A DNA stretch of 64,000 nucleotides. Source: Spongiibacter taiwanensis. Lineage in GTDB: Bacteria > Pseudomonadota > Gammaproteobacteria > Pseudomonadales > Spongiibacteraceae. Positions 8,508 to 17,765 of the stretch are shown piece after piece. Both the position numbers and the translations under genes were made by a program. The stretch covers positions 2,046,001 through 2,110,000 of the forward strand of contig NZ_CP098455.1 of assembly GCF_023702635.1 (NCBI RefSeq), written 5' to 3'. The notes under the pieces are model-generated. The model was not told where the DNA came from, did not search any database, and saw only the letters and a program-made list of their open reading frames with translations. Numbering within the stretch: position 1 is the stretch's first letter; each line of letters begins with the position of its first letter.

Positions 8508-9170
8508 TTAGTAGTGTTCGCGAATGGTGAGGAAGGTGCGCTTGAGGCGGCTAATTTCCAGCGGCGCTTTGAAAAAACCCATTGAATGTCCCTTGGGATT
8601 AACCAGCGCCACATTGGCGCTGTGATCCACCAGGTAGCTGTCACCGCCGCCCGGGACTTTGGCAAAGGGAATATTCAGCGCCGTGGCAAAGCGGTGAATC
8701 TCGAGAAATTCGCCGGTCACCCCGCGAAACTCCGGGTGGAAGAATTCAAGATAGCTGTGCAGCTGCTCGGGAGTATCCCGGGCCGGGTCAACACTCACTA
8801 GCCAGATCTGGGTGTCTGCCTGCACCGCCGGGTCCAGCTCCTGATAGAAGTTCTTCAACTGGGCCAAAGTCGTCGGGCAGACATCAGGGCAGTAGGTAAA
8901 CCCAAAAAACAGCAGATTCCATTTGCCTTGCAGGGAGGCTGGGGTGATCTCCTGACCCTGATCGTCGACCAGGTCAAACTTGGGCAGCAGGCGGGGGTTT
9001 TCGTAGAGATAGGCGCCTTCTGCCTTCAGCTCCTCCACGGTCATTACCCGGGCCTTGGTAAAGGCATAGAAAAAACCGCCAACCAAAACCGCAGCCACGG
9101 CAATGATGACCGCCACGGTGAGCCGAATGCCACGCCGCTGTTTGGCGCTGTGGGTGTTGGAACCAGCCAT
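8508..9170 (-). CDS. SCO1/SenC copper chaperone for cytochrome c oxidase
   Basis: 220 residues from the ATG at 9170, whose A is shared with the cyoE stop (TAATG); the longer frame to 9344 is a shadow of cyoE. One N-terminal membrane anchor (about 17-38) precedes a thioredoxin-fold domain with the copper motif CPDVCPTTL (Cys94, Cys98) and a downstream His in YLVDHSANVAL. The family delivers copper to the CuA site of subunit II and acts in the periplasm. Last gene of the surf1-ctaA-cyoE unit. Confidence 0.94.
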   Translation of the reverse strand: MAGSNTHSAKQRRGIRLTVAVIIAVAAVLVGGFFYAFTKARVMTVEELKAEGAYLYENPRLLPKFDLVDDQGQEITPASLQGKWNLLFFGFTYCPDVCPTTLAQLKNFYQELDPAVQADTQIWLVSVDPARDTPEQLHSYLEFFHPEFRGVTGEFLEIHRFATALNIPFAKVPGGGDSYLVDHSANVALVNPKGHSMGFFKAPLEISRLKRTFLTIREHY

Positions 9171-10087
9171 TATTGTCTGACCTCGAAGACGGTGACAGCG
9201 GGGTACAGGTAGTGATCCAGCAGCATCACAATGAACAACGCCATCAGGTATACGATTGAGTACTTGAAGGTGGCCATCGGCGCCTTGGGATTTTGCCCAC
9301 GTATCAGCACAATCGCCCAGTAAATAAAGCCCGCGCCCAAACACACCGCGCCCAGCAAATACAGCGGGCCGCTCATGCCGGTGGCAAAGGGCAGCAGGGT
9401 GACCACGAACAGCAGCAAAGTGTAAAGCAGGGTGTGCAGCTTGGTGTAGCCGATGCCGTGGGTGACCGGCAGCATGGGAATATCCACCTTGGCGTAATCA
9501 TCCCGACGGTGAATGGCCAGCGCCCAGAAGTGGGGGGGTGTCCAAACGAAAATAATCAGCACCAGCAGCAGGGCGTGGCCGTGGATTTCACCGGTAACCG
9601 CAGTCCAGCCCAGCAGCGGCGGCGCCGCCCCAGCAATACCGCCGATGACAATATTCTGTGGGGTGGCGCGCTTGAGAAACAGGGTGTAGACCACCGCATA
9701 GCCCAACAGGGAGGCTAGGGTCAGCCAGGCGGTGAGGGCATTAATGTAGATCAGCAATACCGCCATGCCCGCGACACCCAACACCCCGGCGAATAGAGCG
9801 GCATTTCGGGTTGGCAGGCGGCCAGTGGCGATGGGGCGATTCTTGGTGCGCGCCATGATCAGGTCAATGCGGCGGTCCACCAGATGGTTGACGGCGGCGG
9901 CCGAGGCCGCGCACAAGGCAATGCCCAGATTGCCGAGAATCAGCACGCGCAGCGGCACCATGCCCGGCACGGCCATAAACATGCCGATCACCGAGGTGAG
10001 CAACATTAACAGCACCACATTGGGCTTGCAAAGTTCGTAGTAGTCCCGCCATGAAACGCTGGCGGTAGCAGCTGCCTGAGTGCTCAT
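9170..10087 (-). CDS. cyoE: Protoheme IX farnesyltransferase (heme O synthase)
   Basis: 305 residues and about nine membrane segments. The UbiA-family substrate motif is [19 protein letters not shown], with a second motif near [14 protein letters not shown]. It farnesylates heme b to heme O, the precursor of heme A in the oxidase encoded next door (also called ctaB). It overlaps ctaA by 4 bp upstream and sco1 by 1 bp downstream. Confidence 0.96.
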   Translation of the reverse strand: MSTQAAATASVSWRDYYELCKPNVVLLMLLTSVIGMFMAVPGMVPLRVLILGNLGIALCAASAAAVNHLVDRRIDLIMARTKNRPIATGRLPTRNAALFAGVLGVAGMAVLLIYINALTAWLTLASLLGYAVVYTLFLKRATPQNIVIGGIAGAAPPLLGWTAVTGEIHGHALLLVLIIFVWTPPHFWALAIHRRDDYAKVDIPMLPVTHGIGYTKLHTLLYTLLLFVVTLLPFATGMSGPLYLLGAVCLGAGFIYWAIVLIRGQNPKAPMATFKYSIVYLMALFIVMLLDHYLYPAVTVFEVRQ

Positions 10088-11139
10088 ATGCGCACGCTCC
10101 CCTGCTGAACCTTGGCGGTCAACAGCAGATAATTAAGTGTCACCATGGTCAGCAGCAAAAGTGCCCCGACCAGATTGTGGGTCACGGCAACCGCAATGGG
10201 AAAGCCGAACACCACATTACTAATACCCAACAGTATCTGTGCGATCAGCACCACCAGTATGGCGGTGGCAAGACGCCGGGCCGGGGCGGTGGCCAGCGCC
10301 CGCAGGCGGAAGATTAACAGCAGCAGCACCACGGTGGTAATAATGGCTCCCACGCGATGGCTGAAGTGAATTGCCACCCGCGCCGCATTGTCGAGCTGTC
10401 CGCCCAGATAATTGGGTCCGATATGCTGGAACACATTAAAGCCATTTGCAAAGTCCATCGGCGGCATCCAGCTTCCCTGACAGATGGGAAAGTCCGGGCA
10501 GGCGATGTCGGCATAGTTGGAGGTCGTCCAGCCACCCAGGGCGATCTGACCAATCACCACCAGCAGCGATAGCACGGCAAGGGGCCGCAGGCTGGTCAGC
10601 AAGCTCTTCTGGGCTGGCTGCAGGCGCCAGCGGTGGTTGTTTAACCGCAAACAAAGCAACCACAGCAGACTAATGGTGGTAAAACCGCCAAGCAGGTGGG
10701 CGGTCACCACCTGGGGCCAGAGCTTCAGGGTGACAGTCCACATACCGAACATCCCCTGCAGAATGATAAAGCCCAACAGGAACAGCGGCAGTTTTACCGG
10801 CTGGTTCGGGTCGGTGCGACGACGTCGCAGCGCCATGGCCGCAATGGCAATGGTGAACAGACCGAGGCTGGTGGCCAGGTAACGGTGCACCATTTCCGGC
10901 CAGGTTTTGTCGTGCTCAACCGGCATGTCGGGGTAGGCCTCGTTGGCCGCAACCACTTCATGATCCTCATTTGGCCACAGAATGTGACCATAGCAACCGG
11001 GCCAGTCCGGGCACCCCAAACCTGCGTCGGCCAAGCGGGTAAATACCCCCATGCCCAACACAATCACTGCTACCAGGCAGGCTATCAATGTCAGCCGGAA
11101 CCCTGCCTTGCGCTCGGTTGCCAAATTAAAAAATCCCAT
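10084..11139 (-). CDS. ctaA: Heme A synthase
   Basis: 351 residues with eight predicted membrane segments. The N-terminus has [20 protein letters not shown], then [11 protein letters not shown] and later HFSHRVGAI and [11 protein letters not shown], supplying the heme-ligand histidines of the COX15/CtaA family. A further cysteine pair is in CPDFPICQG. It oxidises the C8 methyl of heme O to give heme A. It precedes cyoE in the same minus-strand operon with a 4-bp overlap. Confidence 0.95.
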   Translation of the reverse strand: MGFFNLATERKAGFRLTLIACLVAVIVLGMGVFTRLADAGLGCPDWPGCYGHILWPNEDHEVVAANEAYPDMPVEHDKTWPEMVHRYLATSLGLFTIAIAAMALRRRRTDPNQPVKLPLFLLGFIILQGMFGMWTVTLKLWPQVVTAHLLGGFTTISLLWLLCLRLNNHRWRLQPAQKSLLTSLRPLAVLSLLVVIGQIALGGWTTSNYADIACPDFPICQGSWMPPMDFANGFNVFQHIGPNYLGGQLDNAARVAIHFSHRVGAIITTVVLLLLIFRLRALATAPARRLATAILVVLIAQILLGISNVVFGFPIAVAVTHNLVGALLLLTMVTLNYLLLTAKVQQGSVRI

Positions 11140-11174
11140 CGTCGTTTACCAAAACCAAAAATTGTTACGCCCGG

Positions 11175-11792
11175 CTATTTCAGTAGCCGCTTCATATCTT
11201 TCAATACATCTTTGCCCAGGGCGGCCAATTCCAGCTGGTCGGTATTGGCAGCGCGGTAGTACATCATTGCCCAGCCCAGCGGATCGACAACATAAAAGGC
11301 ACGCGGATCTCGCGGGTTGATCTCAAGATGCTCAAAGGCCTTGAGAAAGGGGCTGGCGGGGGCATAAAGAATAGTCATGTCTTCATGTTCGCGCTCGAGG
11401 AAGTCCCGCAGCGATGGCGACACCGTGCCATCGAGGGCGAGATACACCCGCTCGACCCGGTTGGTCTTTTTGCCAAGGGCGATGTGGGTCTGGCGGGTCA
11501 GATACAGCATTTTCTCGCAGGCACCGCGGCAATCCGTGCCGCCGACCACCACAAACAACCAACGCGAATCGGGCAGATCAAACATAAACTCGCTGCCATC
11601 GTTGCGGCTCAATTGCAGCTCCGGCAGCGGCACCGGTGGGCGAATGAGGGTGCCCCGGTTTACGGTGCCAAAGTTAATGACATTTTCTTTGGCCATCAGG
11701 AACAGGATGCTGGACAGCACCACCACCAAAACCGGAATCGCCAGAATCAGGGCCACCTGTTTTTTGCTGGTGCCAGGATTTACGTCGCTCAT
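11175..11792 (-). CDS. Membrane-anchored Sco-like protein with CxxxC, oxidase assembly cluster
   Basis: 205 residues with one N-terminal membrane segment (about 12-34) and a periplasmic domain. The domain begins like a thioredoxin fold (LPDSRWLFVVVGGTDCRGACEKMLYLTRQ) and carries Cys88-x3-Cys92, the same spacing as the CxxxC of Sco proteins. The distal His of Sco is not evident; the corresponding stretch is FYVVDPLGWAMMYY. It overlaps the SURF1 gene by 4 bp and precedes ctaA by 35 bp, so a role in copper or thiol handling during oxidase assembly is likely. Such small proteins are known at this position in other gammaproteobacteria, but I know of no established function. Confidence 0.75.
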   Translation of the reverse strand: MSDVNPGTSKKQVALILAIPVLVVVLSSILFLMAKENVINFGTVNRGTLIRPPVPLPELQLSRNDGSEFMFDLPDSRWLFVVVGGTDCRGACEKMLYLTRQTHIALGKKTNRVERVYLALDGTVSPSLRDFLEREHEDMTILYAPASPFLKAFEHLEINPRDPRAFYVVDPLGWAMMYYRAANTDQLELAALGKDVLKDMKRLLK

Positions 11793-12535
11793 GAATTCTC
11801 GTCGCTCGATGTTGTTTTGCGCCGCAACAGCGCCAGGATGTTGCTATTGCGGCATAGAAAAATGATGGCCAGTACCAGCGCCATACCAAACCATTGCACT
11901 GCGTAGCCGGTATGCTTTTCCGGACTGACGTTCACCACAATGCGTTGAATACGCAGGGCGCTGGGGCTCTGATCATTCAATTGCAGCACGGTGGGCAGCA
12001 GGGCGGGCATTTCCTGCTGCAGCGCCTCAACATCCAACCATTGCTGCAGGCGGGGCCACTGATCCTGCGCCATCTCGCCCAGGCTAAAGGGCTTGTCCTC
12101 GCCCAGATACAATTGCCCGCGCAATTCTACCTCAGTTGCAGGAAAAGTGACCTTGGGCAATTGTCGACGACTGGGGTCGCCGGCAATCCAGCCCCGGTCA
12201 ACCAACACGGCACCACCGTCGCGCAACTGAAACAAGCCGATGACCTGGTAGCCGAACTGGCGCTGCACAATGCGGTTGTCGAGCAGCCAGTAACGGTTGG
12301 GGTCAAACATGCCCGCGGCCAATACCGGCTGATAGTTGGGATATTGGCTTAAGGTGGACAGCGCCACCGGCGCCATTTGCTGGCGCTGCTGGTAACTCTC
12401 CAGCAGCGCCGATTTCTCATCGGCCCTGTTGAGCTGCCACATGCCAAGACCCACCAGAATCGGCAGAAACAGCACGATAGCCAGAAGTGACTTCCAGTCT
12501 AGCTGCCATCTGAAGCGGGTCGGGTGTGGGCTCAT
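11789..12535 (-). CDS. SURF1 family cytochrome oxidase biogenesis protein
   Basis: 248 residues with a membrane segment at each end (about 14-32 and 215-235), the typical SURF1 hairpin topology. The N-terminal FLPILVGLGMWQLNRADEK, the central YWLLDNRIVQRQFGYQVIGLF and VLVDRGWIAG, and the terminal HTGYAVQWFGMALVL are family signatures. SURF1 helps insert heme A into subunit I. First gene of the five-gene assembly operon (SURF1, CxxxC protein, ctaA, cyoE, sco1), divergent from the small gene at 12587. Confidence 0.94.
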   Translation of the reverse strand: MSPHPTRFRWQLDWKSLLAIVLFLPILVGLGMWQLNRADEKSALLESYQQRQQMAPVALSTLSQYPNYQPVLAAGMFDPNRYWLLDNRIVQRQFGYQVIGLFQLRDGGAVLVDRGWIAGDPSRRQLPKVTFPATEVELRGQLYLGEDKPFSLGEMAQDQWPRLQQWLDVEALQQEMPALLPTVLQLNDQSPSALRIQRIVVNVSPEKHTGYAVQWFGMALVLAIIFLCRNSNILALLRRKTTSSDENS

Positions 12536-12586
12536 TAATCGTTGGGGTTGTGTATACTGCGACCAAGTCTTTGGAGGTGAAATGCT

Positions 12587-12838
12587 ATGTGGCTGAAAGT
12601 CGTCATCATGATTCTGTTTGTTGCCCTGGTCATCAGCCTGTTCAGCGGCCTGTTCTTTCTGCTGAAGGATCAGGGTAAAACCATGCGCACCTGGAACTCA
12701 CTCGGCGTTCGCCTGATACTTGCCACCTTGCTGATGGGCTTTCTGTTTTACGGTGTTTACACCGGCCAACTCGGCTCGAACGCGCCCTGGGATCAACGCT
12801 ATCTCGACAGCGGCGACGCCGTACCCCAAGCTGACTAA
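12587..12838 (+). CDS. Twin-transmembrane protein, DUF2909-like
   Basis: 83 residues with a strong ribosome-binding site (TTGGAGGTG). Two membrane segments flank a short basic loop: VVIMILFVALVISLFSGLFFLL, then KDQGKTMRTWNSLGVR, then LILATLLMGFLFYGVYTGQL. This matches the small DUF2909 proteins found beside cytochrome oxidase genes in Pseudomonas and relatives. It is the only plus-strand gene inside the oxidase cluster, separating the structural unit from the SURF1 assembly unit. A TATACT at 12553 could serve as its -10 element. Function unknown. Confidence 0.83.
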   Translation: MWLKVVIMILFVALVISLFSGLFFLLKDQGKTMRTWNSLGVRLILATLLMGFLFYGVYTGQLGSNAPWDQRYLDSGDAVPQAD

Positions 12839-12890
12839 AACCTTTCCCTTTCTGGCAGAGCAACGCAAACTCACCCGGCCCTTCAAACAA

Positions 12891-12923
12891 GAGGCCGGGA
12901 TCGACTGCTCGACGCCCGGCCTC
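12891..12923. terminator. Bidirectional hairpin terminator
   Basis: A perfect 9-bp stem, GAGGCCGGG / CCCGGCCTC, with a 15-base loop that can extend the stem through a TCGA pair. It lies between the convergent ends of the DUF2909-like gene and coxC. In the minus direction it is followed by TTGTTT, so it probably ends the coxB-coxA-cox11-coxC transcript. Confidence 0.65.
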
Positions 12924-12949
12924 CTTGCTAACCGCTGTTTTCTGTTGGT

Positions 12950-13930
12950 TTACATGATGTAGACAAACAGGAACAGGAATACCCACACCACATCAACAAA
13001 GTGCCAGTACCAGCTAGAGGCCTCGAAGCCGAACTGGTCGTTGGCGCTGAAGTGGCCCTTGCGGACTGAGCGCAGCAATTGCACCAGCAGCATGAAGGTA
13101 CCCATAGCCACGTGGAAACCGTGGAAGCCTGTCAGCATAAAGAAGGTTGTGCCGTACACACCGCTGTTCAGACGAATGCCGTACTCAACAATGGCTTCGT
13201 GATATTCCTTGTATTGCAGGAACAGGAAGATCACCCCGAGAACCACGGTGATGGTCAGCCAGGTGTTGAACTTCTTGCGGTCATTGTTCTTGATGCCCAT
13301 GTGAGCAATGTGACAGGTGAAGCTCGACGCCAGCAGGATGATGGTGTTGTAGAGCGGCAACCAGTGACCGATGTTAGAGAAGCCGGGGAAGGAGAGGTGC
13401 TTCTCAGAGCCGGTAAACTCACCCGCATTGGCCAGGTGACCTGCAGCGGCCTGGGCCTGAACACCACCGATGGCATCCTGAGGCGTGTTCATCAGCGGCC
13501 AGCTGTATTCAAAGCCAGGCCACAGCAGCGAGTTCATGGTGCCTGCACCTTCACCTGCCAACCAGGGACCAGCCAGGTTACGGATGTAGAACAGCGCGCC
13601 GAAGAAGGCGGCGAAGAACATCACTTCTGAGAAGATAAACCACTGCATGCCAATCACGTAGGACTGCTTCAGCTGGGCACTGTTCATGCCGGCACGGTTT
13701 TCGGTAATGGTGGTGCGGAACCACACATACAGGGTTCCAAACAACCAGGCCAGGCCCGCCGCCAGAATGAAGGAAGAGTTGCTCTCTTCGCCTGCGCCGT
13801 AGCTGTGGTGGTTGATTACGCTGGCTGCGCCATAAACAGCGGTAACCAGACCGATGGTTGCACTTACAGCAAGCTTACTACTCTCTGGCACGTAATAGGT
13901 TTCGTGCCCGGTATTGCTTTGACCTGCCAT
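12950..13930 (-). CDS. ctaE: Cytochrome c oxidase subunit III
   Basis: 326 residues, longer than the roughly 260 of mitochondrial subunit III because of a loop (about residues 125-175) that is common in gammaproteobacterial forms. Recognisable blocks are MQWFIFSEVMFFAAFFGALFY, GFHGFHVAMGTFML and the C-terminal SSWYWHFVDVVWVFLF. It is an integral membrane subunit that stabilises subunit I. It follows the cox11 gene by 40 bp and is the last gene of the structural unit. Confidence 0.97.
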   Translation of the reverse strand: MAGQSNTGHETYYVPESSKLAVSATIGLVTAVYGAASVINHHSYGAGEESNSSFILAAGLAWLFGTLYVWFRTTITENRAGMNSAQLKQSYVIGMQWFIFSEVMFFAAFFGALFYIRNLAGPWLAGEGAGTMNSLLWPGFEYSWPLMNTPQDAIGGVQAQAAAGHLANAGEFTGSEKHLSFPGFSNIGHWLPLYNTIILLASSFTCHIAHMGIKNNDRKKFNTWLTITVVLGVIFLFLQYKEYHEAIVEYGIRLNSGVYGTTFFMLTGFHGFHVAMGTFMLLVQLLRSVRKGHFSANDQFGFEASSWYWHFVDVVWVFLFLFVYIM

Positions 13931-13970
13931 TGTTACTATCTCCGTTTTCTCGCGAGAGAAACTTCTCTTC

Positions 13971-14540
13971 CTAATTCGACGCGGCGGTTACAGGAGCCTG
14001 CTTGGCCGCCATCTCAGTTATATCAAAAATCGTGTACGACAGCGTGATCACGTGAATGTCTTTGGGCAGATCCCGGTCGACAATAAATTGCAGACCCAGG
14101 TCAGCCGCTTCACCGGCACCCAGCGGTTGCTGGTTAAAACAGAAGCATTCCGTCTTGTGGAAGTACTCCGCCGCCCTTGAGGGGACGATGCTCGGAATCG
14201 CCTGAGACACCATATCGTGGCCCTGGGTATTCTTTGCAAAGTAGGTCACCTGGGCAGGCTCGCCAGGGTGAACCTCGACCTGACTGGTGTTGGGCGCAAA
14301 CTCCCAAGGCATCAGCTCATTGTTCTGTGCAACAAACTGCACTTTAACCACTCGGCTGGTATCGATTGCACTGTCTACAACCTGGTACCGGCCACCGGTT
14401 TTTCCGTTGATCCCAAGTACTTCGCACAAGGCGTTGTACAGCGGCGGCATGACCCACATGGCAAAGACAAACATGGCCACCGACAGCACCAGTAGCTTGC
14501 CGGTGGTTTTGATTACCTTGCCATTCAATGCTTGCGCCAT
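13971..14540 (-). CDS. ctaG: Cytochrome c oxidase assembly protein Cox11/CtaG
   Basis: 189 residues. One N-terminal membrane anchor (about 14-35) is followed by a beta-rich periplasmic domain with the copper-binding ECFCFNQQPL motif (CxCxxxQ) and EVHPGEPAQVTYFAKN. Cox11 delivers copper to CuB of subunit I. It lies between coxA and coxC, the usual place, with gaps of 25 and 40 bp. Confidence 0.95.
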   Translation of the reverse strand: MAQALNGKVIKTTGKLLVLSVAMFVFAMWVMPPLYNALCEVLGINGKTGGRYQVVDSAIDTSRVVKVQFVAQNNELMPWEFAPNTSQVEVHPGEPAQVTYFAKNTQGHDMVSQAIPSIVPSRAAEYFHKTECFCFNQQPLGAGEAADLGLQFIVDRDLPKDIHVITLSYTIFDITEMAAKQAPVTAASN

Positions 14541-14565
14541 GCCGCCCTCTATCGCACCAATCGCG

Positions 14566-16122
14566 TTACTTCACTTCCGGTGGAGTGGTGAAGGTGTGGT
14601 ACGGCGCAGGGGAGGGAACTGTCCACTCCAGCGTCGTTGCACCTTCCCAGACCTTGTCGGAGTTCACTGGCTTACCGTGGGTAATGGTCCGCACGATGTT
14701 GAACAGGAACAGCAACTGACTGGAGCCGTAAATAAACGCACCGATGGAAGACATCATGTTGAAGTCTGCAAACATCAGGTTGTAGTCGGGGATACGACGG
14801 GGCATACCTGCCAGACCCACAAAGTGCTGGGGGAAGAAGGTCAGGTTGAAGCCCAGGAAAGACACCCAGAAGTGCACCTTACCCATGGTTTCGTTGTACA
14901 TCTTGCCGGTCCACTTGGGCAGCCAGTAGTACACGGCTGAAGACAGGGCGAAGATCGCACCGGCCACCATGGTGTAGTGGAAGTGAGCAACAACGAAGTA
15001 GCTGTCGTGGTATTGGAAGTCAGCGGGCGCAATCGCCAGCATCAGACCGGAGAAACCACCCACGGTGAACAGGAACACCTTGGCGATAGCAAACAGCATC
15101 GGCGTTTCAAGGGTAATGGAGCCCTTGAACATGGTGGTGATCCAGTTGAACACCTTGGCCGCCGTCGGTACCGCAATCAACATGGTGGCGTACATGAAGA
15201 ACAGCTCACCGGCAATCGGCAGACCCACTGTGTACATGTGGTGAGCCCACACGATGAACGACAGGAAGGCGATCGACGCCGTGGCGTAAACCATCGAGTC
15301 GTAACCAAACAGCGGCTTGCGAGAGAAGGTCGGAATAACCTCAGACACCACGCCGAAGGCGGGCAGAATGATGATGTATACCTCGGGGTGACCGAAGAAC
15401 CAGAACACGTGCTGGAACAGAACCGGGTCACCGCCACCAGCGGCGTTAAAGAAGCTGGTACCGAAGTGAATATCCATCAGCATCATGGTGACCGCGCCAG
15501 CCAGTACGGGCATTACTGCCACCAGCAGGAAGGCGGTGATCAACCAGGTCCAGACAAACATCGGCATTTTCATGTAGGTCATGCCGGGCGCGCGCATGTT
15601 CACTACAGTAGCGATGATGTTAATGGAACCCATGATGGAGGAGATACCCATGGCGTGAACCGCGAAGATGAAGAAGGTCACGCTCGGCGGTGCATAGGTA
15701 GTGGACAGCGGTGCGTAGAAAGTCCAACCGAAGTTAGGACCGCCGCCTTCCATGAACAAGGTCGCTGCCAGCAACGCGAAGGTTGGCGGCAGAATCCAGA
15801 AAGACCAGTTGTTCATCCGGGGCAACGCCATATCTGGCGCACCGATCATCATCGGGATCATCCAGTTGGCCAGGCCCACGAAGGCCGGCATGATGGCGCC
15901 AAACACCATCACCAGACCATGCATGGTGGTCATCTGGTTGAAAAACTCGGGCTGAACAATCTGCAAACCGGGCTGGAACAGCTCGGCGCGAATGATCATC
16001 GCGAAAGAACCGCCAAGCAGGAACATGGCGAAACTGAACCACAGGTACATCGTTCCGATGTCCTTGTGGTTGGTGGTAAATAACCACCGACTGAAACCTT
16101 TAGCAGGTCCGTGAGCACCCAT
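14566..16122 (-). CDS. ctaD: Cytochrome c oxidase subunit I
   Basis: 518 residues and 12 membrane helices. Metal sites are clear: FGHPEVYIIILPAFG with the CuB His and its cross-linked Tyr, VWAHHMYTVG with the other two CuB His, and VVAHFHYTMVAGAIF with the heme a3 and heme a ligands; the other heme a His is in TTMHGLVMVFG. The K and D channel regions look normal (GLANWMIPMMIGAPDMALPR). It reduces oxygen and pumps protons. It starts 11 bp after coxB. Confidence 0.98.
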   Translation of the reverse strand: MGAHGPAKGFSRWLFTTNHKDIGTMYLWFSFAMFLLGGSFAMIIRAELFQPGLQIVQPEFFNQMTTMHGLVMVFGAIMPAFVGLANWMIPMMIGAPDMALPRMNNWSFWILPPTFALLAATLFMEGGGPNFGWTFYAPLSTTYAPPSVTFFIFAVHAMGISSIMGSINIIATVVNMRAPGMTYMKMPMFVWTWLITAFLLVAVMPVLAGAVTMMLMDIHFGTSFFNAAGGGDPVLFQHVFWFFGHPEVYIIILPAFGVVSEVIPTFSRKPLFGYDSMVYATASIAFLSFIVWAHHMYTVGLPIAGELFFMYATMLIAVPTAAKVFNWITTMFKGSITLETPMLFAIAKVFLFTVGGFSGLMLAIAPADFQYHDSYFVVAHFHYTMVAGAIFALSSAVYYWLPKWTGKMYNETMGKVHFWVSFLGFNLTFFPQHFVGLAGMPRRIPDYNLMFADFNMMSSIGAFIYGSSQLLFLFNIVRTITHGKPVNSDKVWEGATTLEWTVPSPAPYHTFTTPPEVK

Positions 16123-16133
16123 GGTGAATCCTC

Positions 16134-17294
16134 CTACTGACCTTTCTTGAATTTGTAGATATCAACTGGCTGCAACATGTCGCCCATATTGTTGCCAAAC
16201 CCGTTGCGCTGGTAAGTGATAACGGCTGCGAGATCGACCTCGTTCAGCTGAGTACCAAAGGCCTGCATGGCAGTCCCGGGCACACCGTTAACCAGCACAT
16301 CAATGTGATCCTTAACCGGACCGGTCGCGATGGGGCTGCCTGCGATGGCTTTACCCACGCCGCCTTCACCGTTGGCGCCGTGACAGGCCGCGCAGGAGCG
16401 GTCATAAACGCCCTTACCGCGAGCAACCAGCTCGTCCATGGTGAACTCTTTGGACATCAGCTCTTTCAGCTCAGCCACTTCGGCCTGCTTCTTGCCCATC
16501 CACTCCTGGTATTCGGCATCGGTGACCACGTTAACCACAATCGGCATAAAGCCGTGGTCCCGACCACAAAGCTCCGCACACTGGCCGCGGTATACGCCGG
16601 TCTCGGTGGGCATGGTCCAGGCTTCGTTGATAAATCCGGGAATCGCATCGCGCTTCACCGCCAGGGCAGGAACCCACCAGGCGTGCAGTACGTCGTTTGC
16701 GGTGACCAGGAAACGAATCTTTTTGTTCACTGGCAACACCAGCGGCTCGTCCACTTCCAGCAGGTAGTTGGAGCCTTTCTCTTCGGTGTTACCAATTTCC
16801 GCCTTGTCAGTCAGCAGGTTGGAGAAGAAGCTGACATTGTCGCCGTCGGGATTGATGTACTCGTACTTCCACTTCCACTGATAGCCAGTGACCAGAACAT
16901 CGACTTCAGCGTCGTCGGTGTTGTAGATCTCGATCAGGGTGCTGGTAGCCGGTACTGCCATGAAGATCAGCAGGATGAAGGGAACAATCGTCCACGCGAT
17001 TTCAAGCTTGGTATTCTCGTGGAAGGTCGCAGGCTCCTGATGACGCTCTTTGCGGTAAGCAAATACCGAATAGAACATCACACCAAAAACAACGATACCC
17101 ACAACCACACAAATCCAGAAAACGAACATGTGCAGGTCGTAGATCTTCGCCCCTACCTCAGTTACGCCAGGCGTCATATTGGTCTGCCAACGCTGTGCCG
17201 GTTCGGCAGCCCAGACGCCTGAACTCACCAGGCTCAACAGCATTAGCACAGGACTAAGCGCCAGCTTTGACAGCCGTTTCGCTTGTTGAAGCAT
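16134..17294 (-). CDS. ctaC: Cytochrome c oxidase subunit II with fused cytochrome c domain
   Basis: 386 residues from the ATG at 17294, which has GGAG about 11 bases upstream and a signal peptide right after it; the frame to 17531 is upstream non-coding sequence. Two membrane helices follow (about 52-75 and 98-122). The CuA domain ligands are His204, Cys239, Cys243, His247 and Met250 (CAELCGRDHGFM). A C-terminal extension carries CAACH (301-305), a covalent heme c site, so this is a caa3-type subunit II. It accepts electrons from cytochrome c. First gene of the structural operon. Confidence 0.97.
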   Translation of the reverse strand: MLQQAKRLSKLALSPVLMLLSLVSSGVWAAEPAQRWQTNMTPGVTEVGAKIYDLHMFVFWICVVVGIVVFGVMFYSVFAYRKERHQEPATFHENTKLEIAWTIVPFILLIFMAVPATSTLIEIYNTDDAEVDVLVTGYQWKWKYEYINPDGDNVSFFSNLLTDKAEIGNTEEKGSNYLLEVDEPLVLPVNKKIRFLVTANDVLHAWWVPALAVKRDAIPGFINEAWTMPTETGVYRGQCAELCGRDHGFMPIVVNVVTDAEYQEWMGKKQAEVAELKELMSKEFTMDELVARGKGVYDRSCAACHGANGEGGVGKAIAGSPIATGPVKDHIDVLVNGVPGTAMQAFGTQLNEVDLAAVITYQRNGFGNNMGDMLQPVDIYKFKKGQ

Positions 17295-17765
17295 CTCCCG
17301 TGTCTCCGTGTACAGTTTAAAAAACCCTTGGCGCATCTCTGCGTTGGCCGTGAACTTTCCATCCTGCTGAAGGAACAATTTTTTATCATTAGCTTCTAAA
17401 CAGGTCGGGCAAGACTTTGGGCGCCGCACAGCGATGCGGTTGACCGTTCTTGTTATCCCGGGAATTTTGCTCAGCGACACCACGCCGTGGCTTTGGGTGC
17501 GACAAAACGCCGCAATTATAAACACGATCACCTAGTCAAGGCTACTCTAGAAACCCAGCCTCAATGGGCCCCACCCCCCGAAATCGCCCGTCTCTACTAG
17601 GTCAAGGGGACAATCTGGGAAACAGCCACAACATCTTGGGAAACAAAGGATTACCGTTGGGGTAATTTTCATCTTGCCGCAGGCTTGGCCTGGCTGATAA
17701 TCGGCACGGCAACGGTGCATTTTTCTTTTACACTGGCGCTTTTACTGAGGCCGACAGACTCGCCA
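17295..17765. promoter_or_regulatory. Divergent spacer upstream of the oxidase operon and the MATE gene
   Basis: A stretch of 471 bases without a convincing gene. On the minus strand TATAAT (17515-17520) is preceded by TTGACT (17534-17539), but the spacing is only 13 bases; the -10 could work as an extended element (TGTTTATAAT). This would give coxB a leader of about 215 bases. No clear promoter was found for the plus-strand MATE gene. Frames reaching 17531 (minus) and 17685 (plus) into this spacer are simple extensions of the flanking genes. Confidence 0.35.

Noticed and set aside
13099-13114. CCACGTGG within coxC as a third parS
   Set aside because: Only the central 8 bp match; the flanks do not fit the parS consensus.
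14977-16083. 368-codon open frame antisense to subunit I
   Set aside because: His/Gln/Glu-rich low-complexity translation produced by reading ctaD backwards; no start signal.
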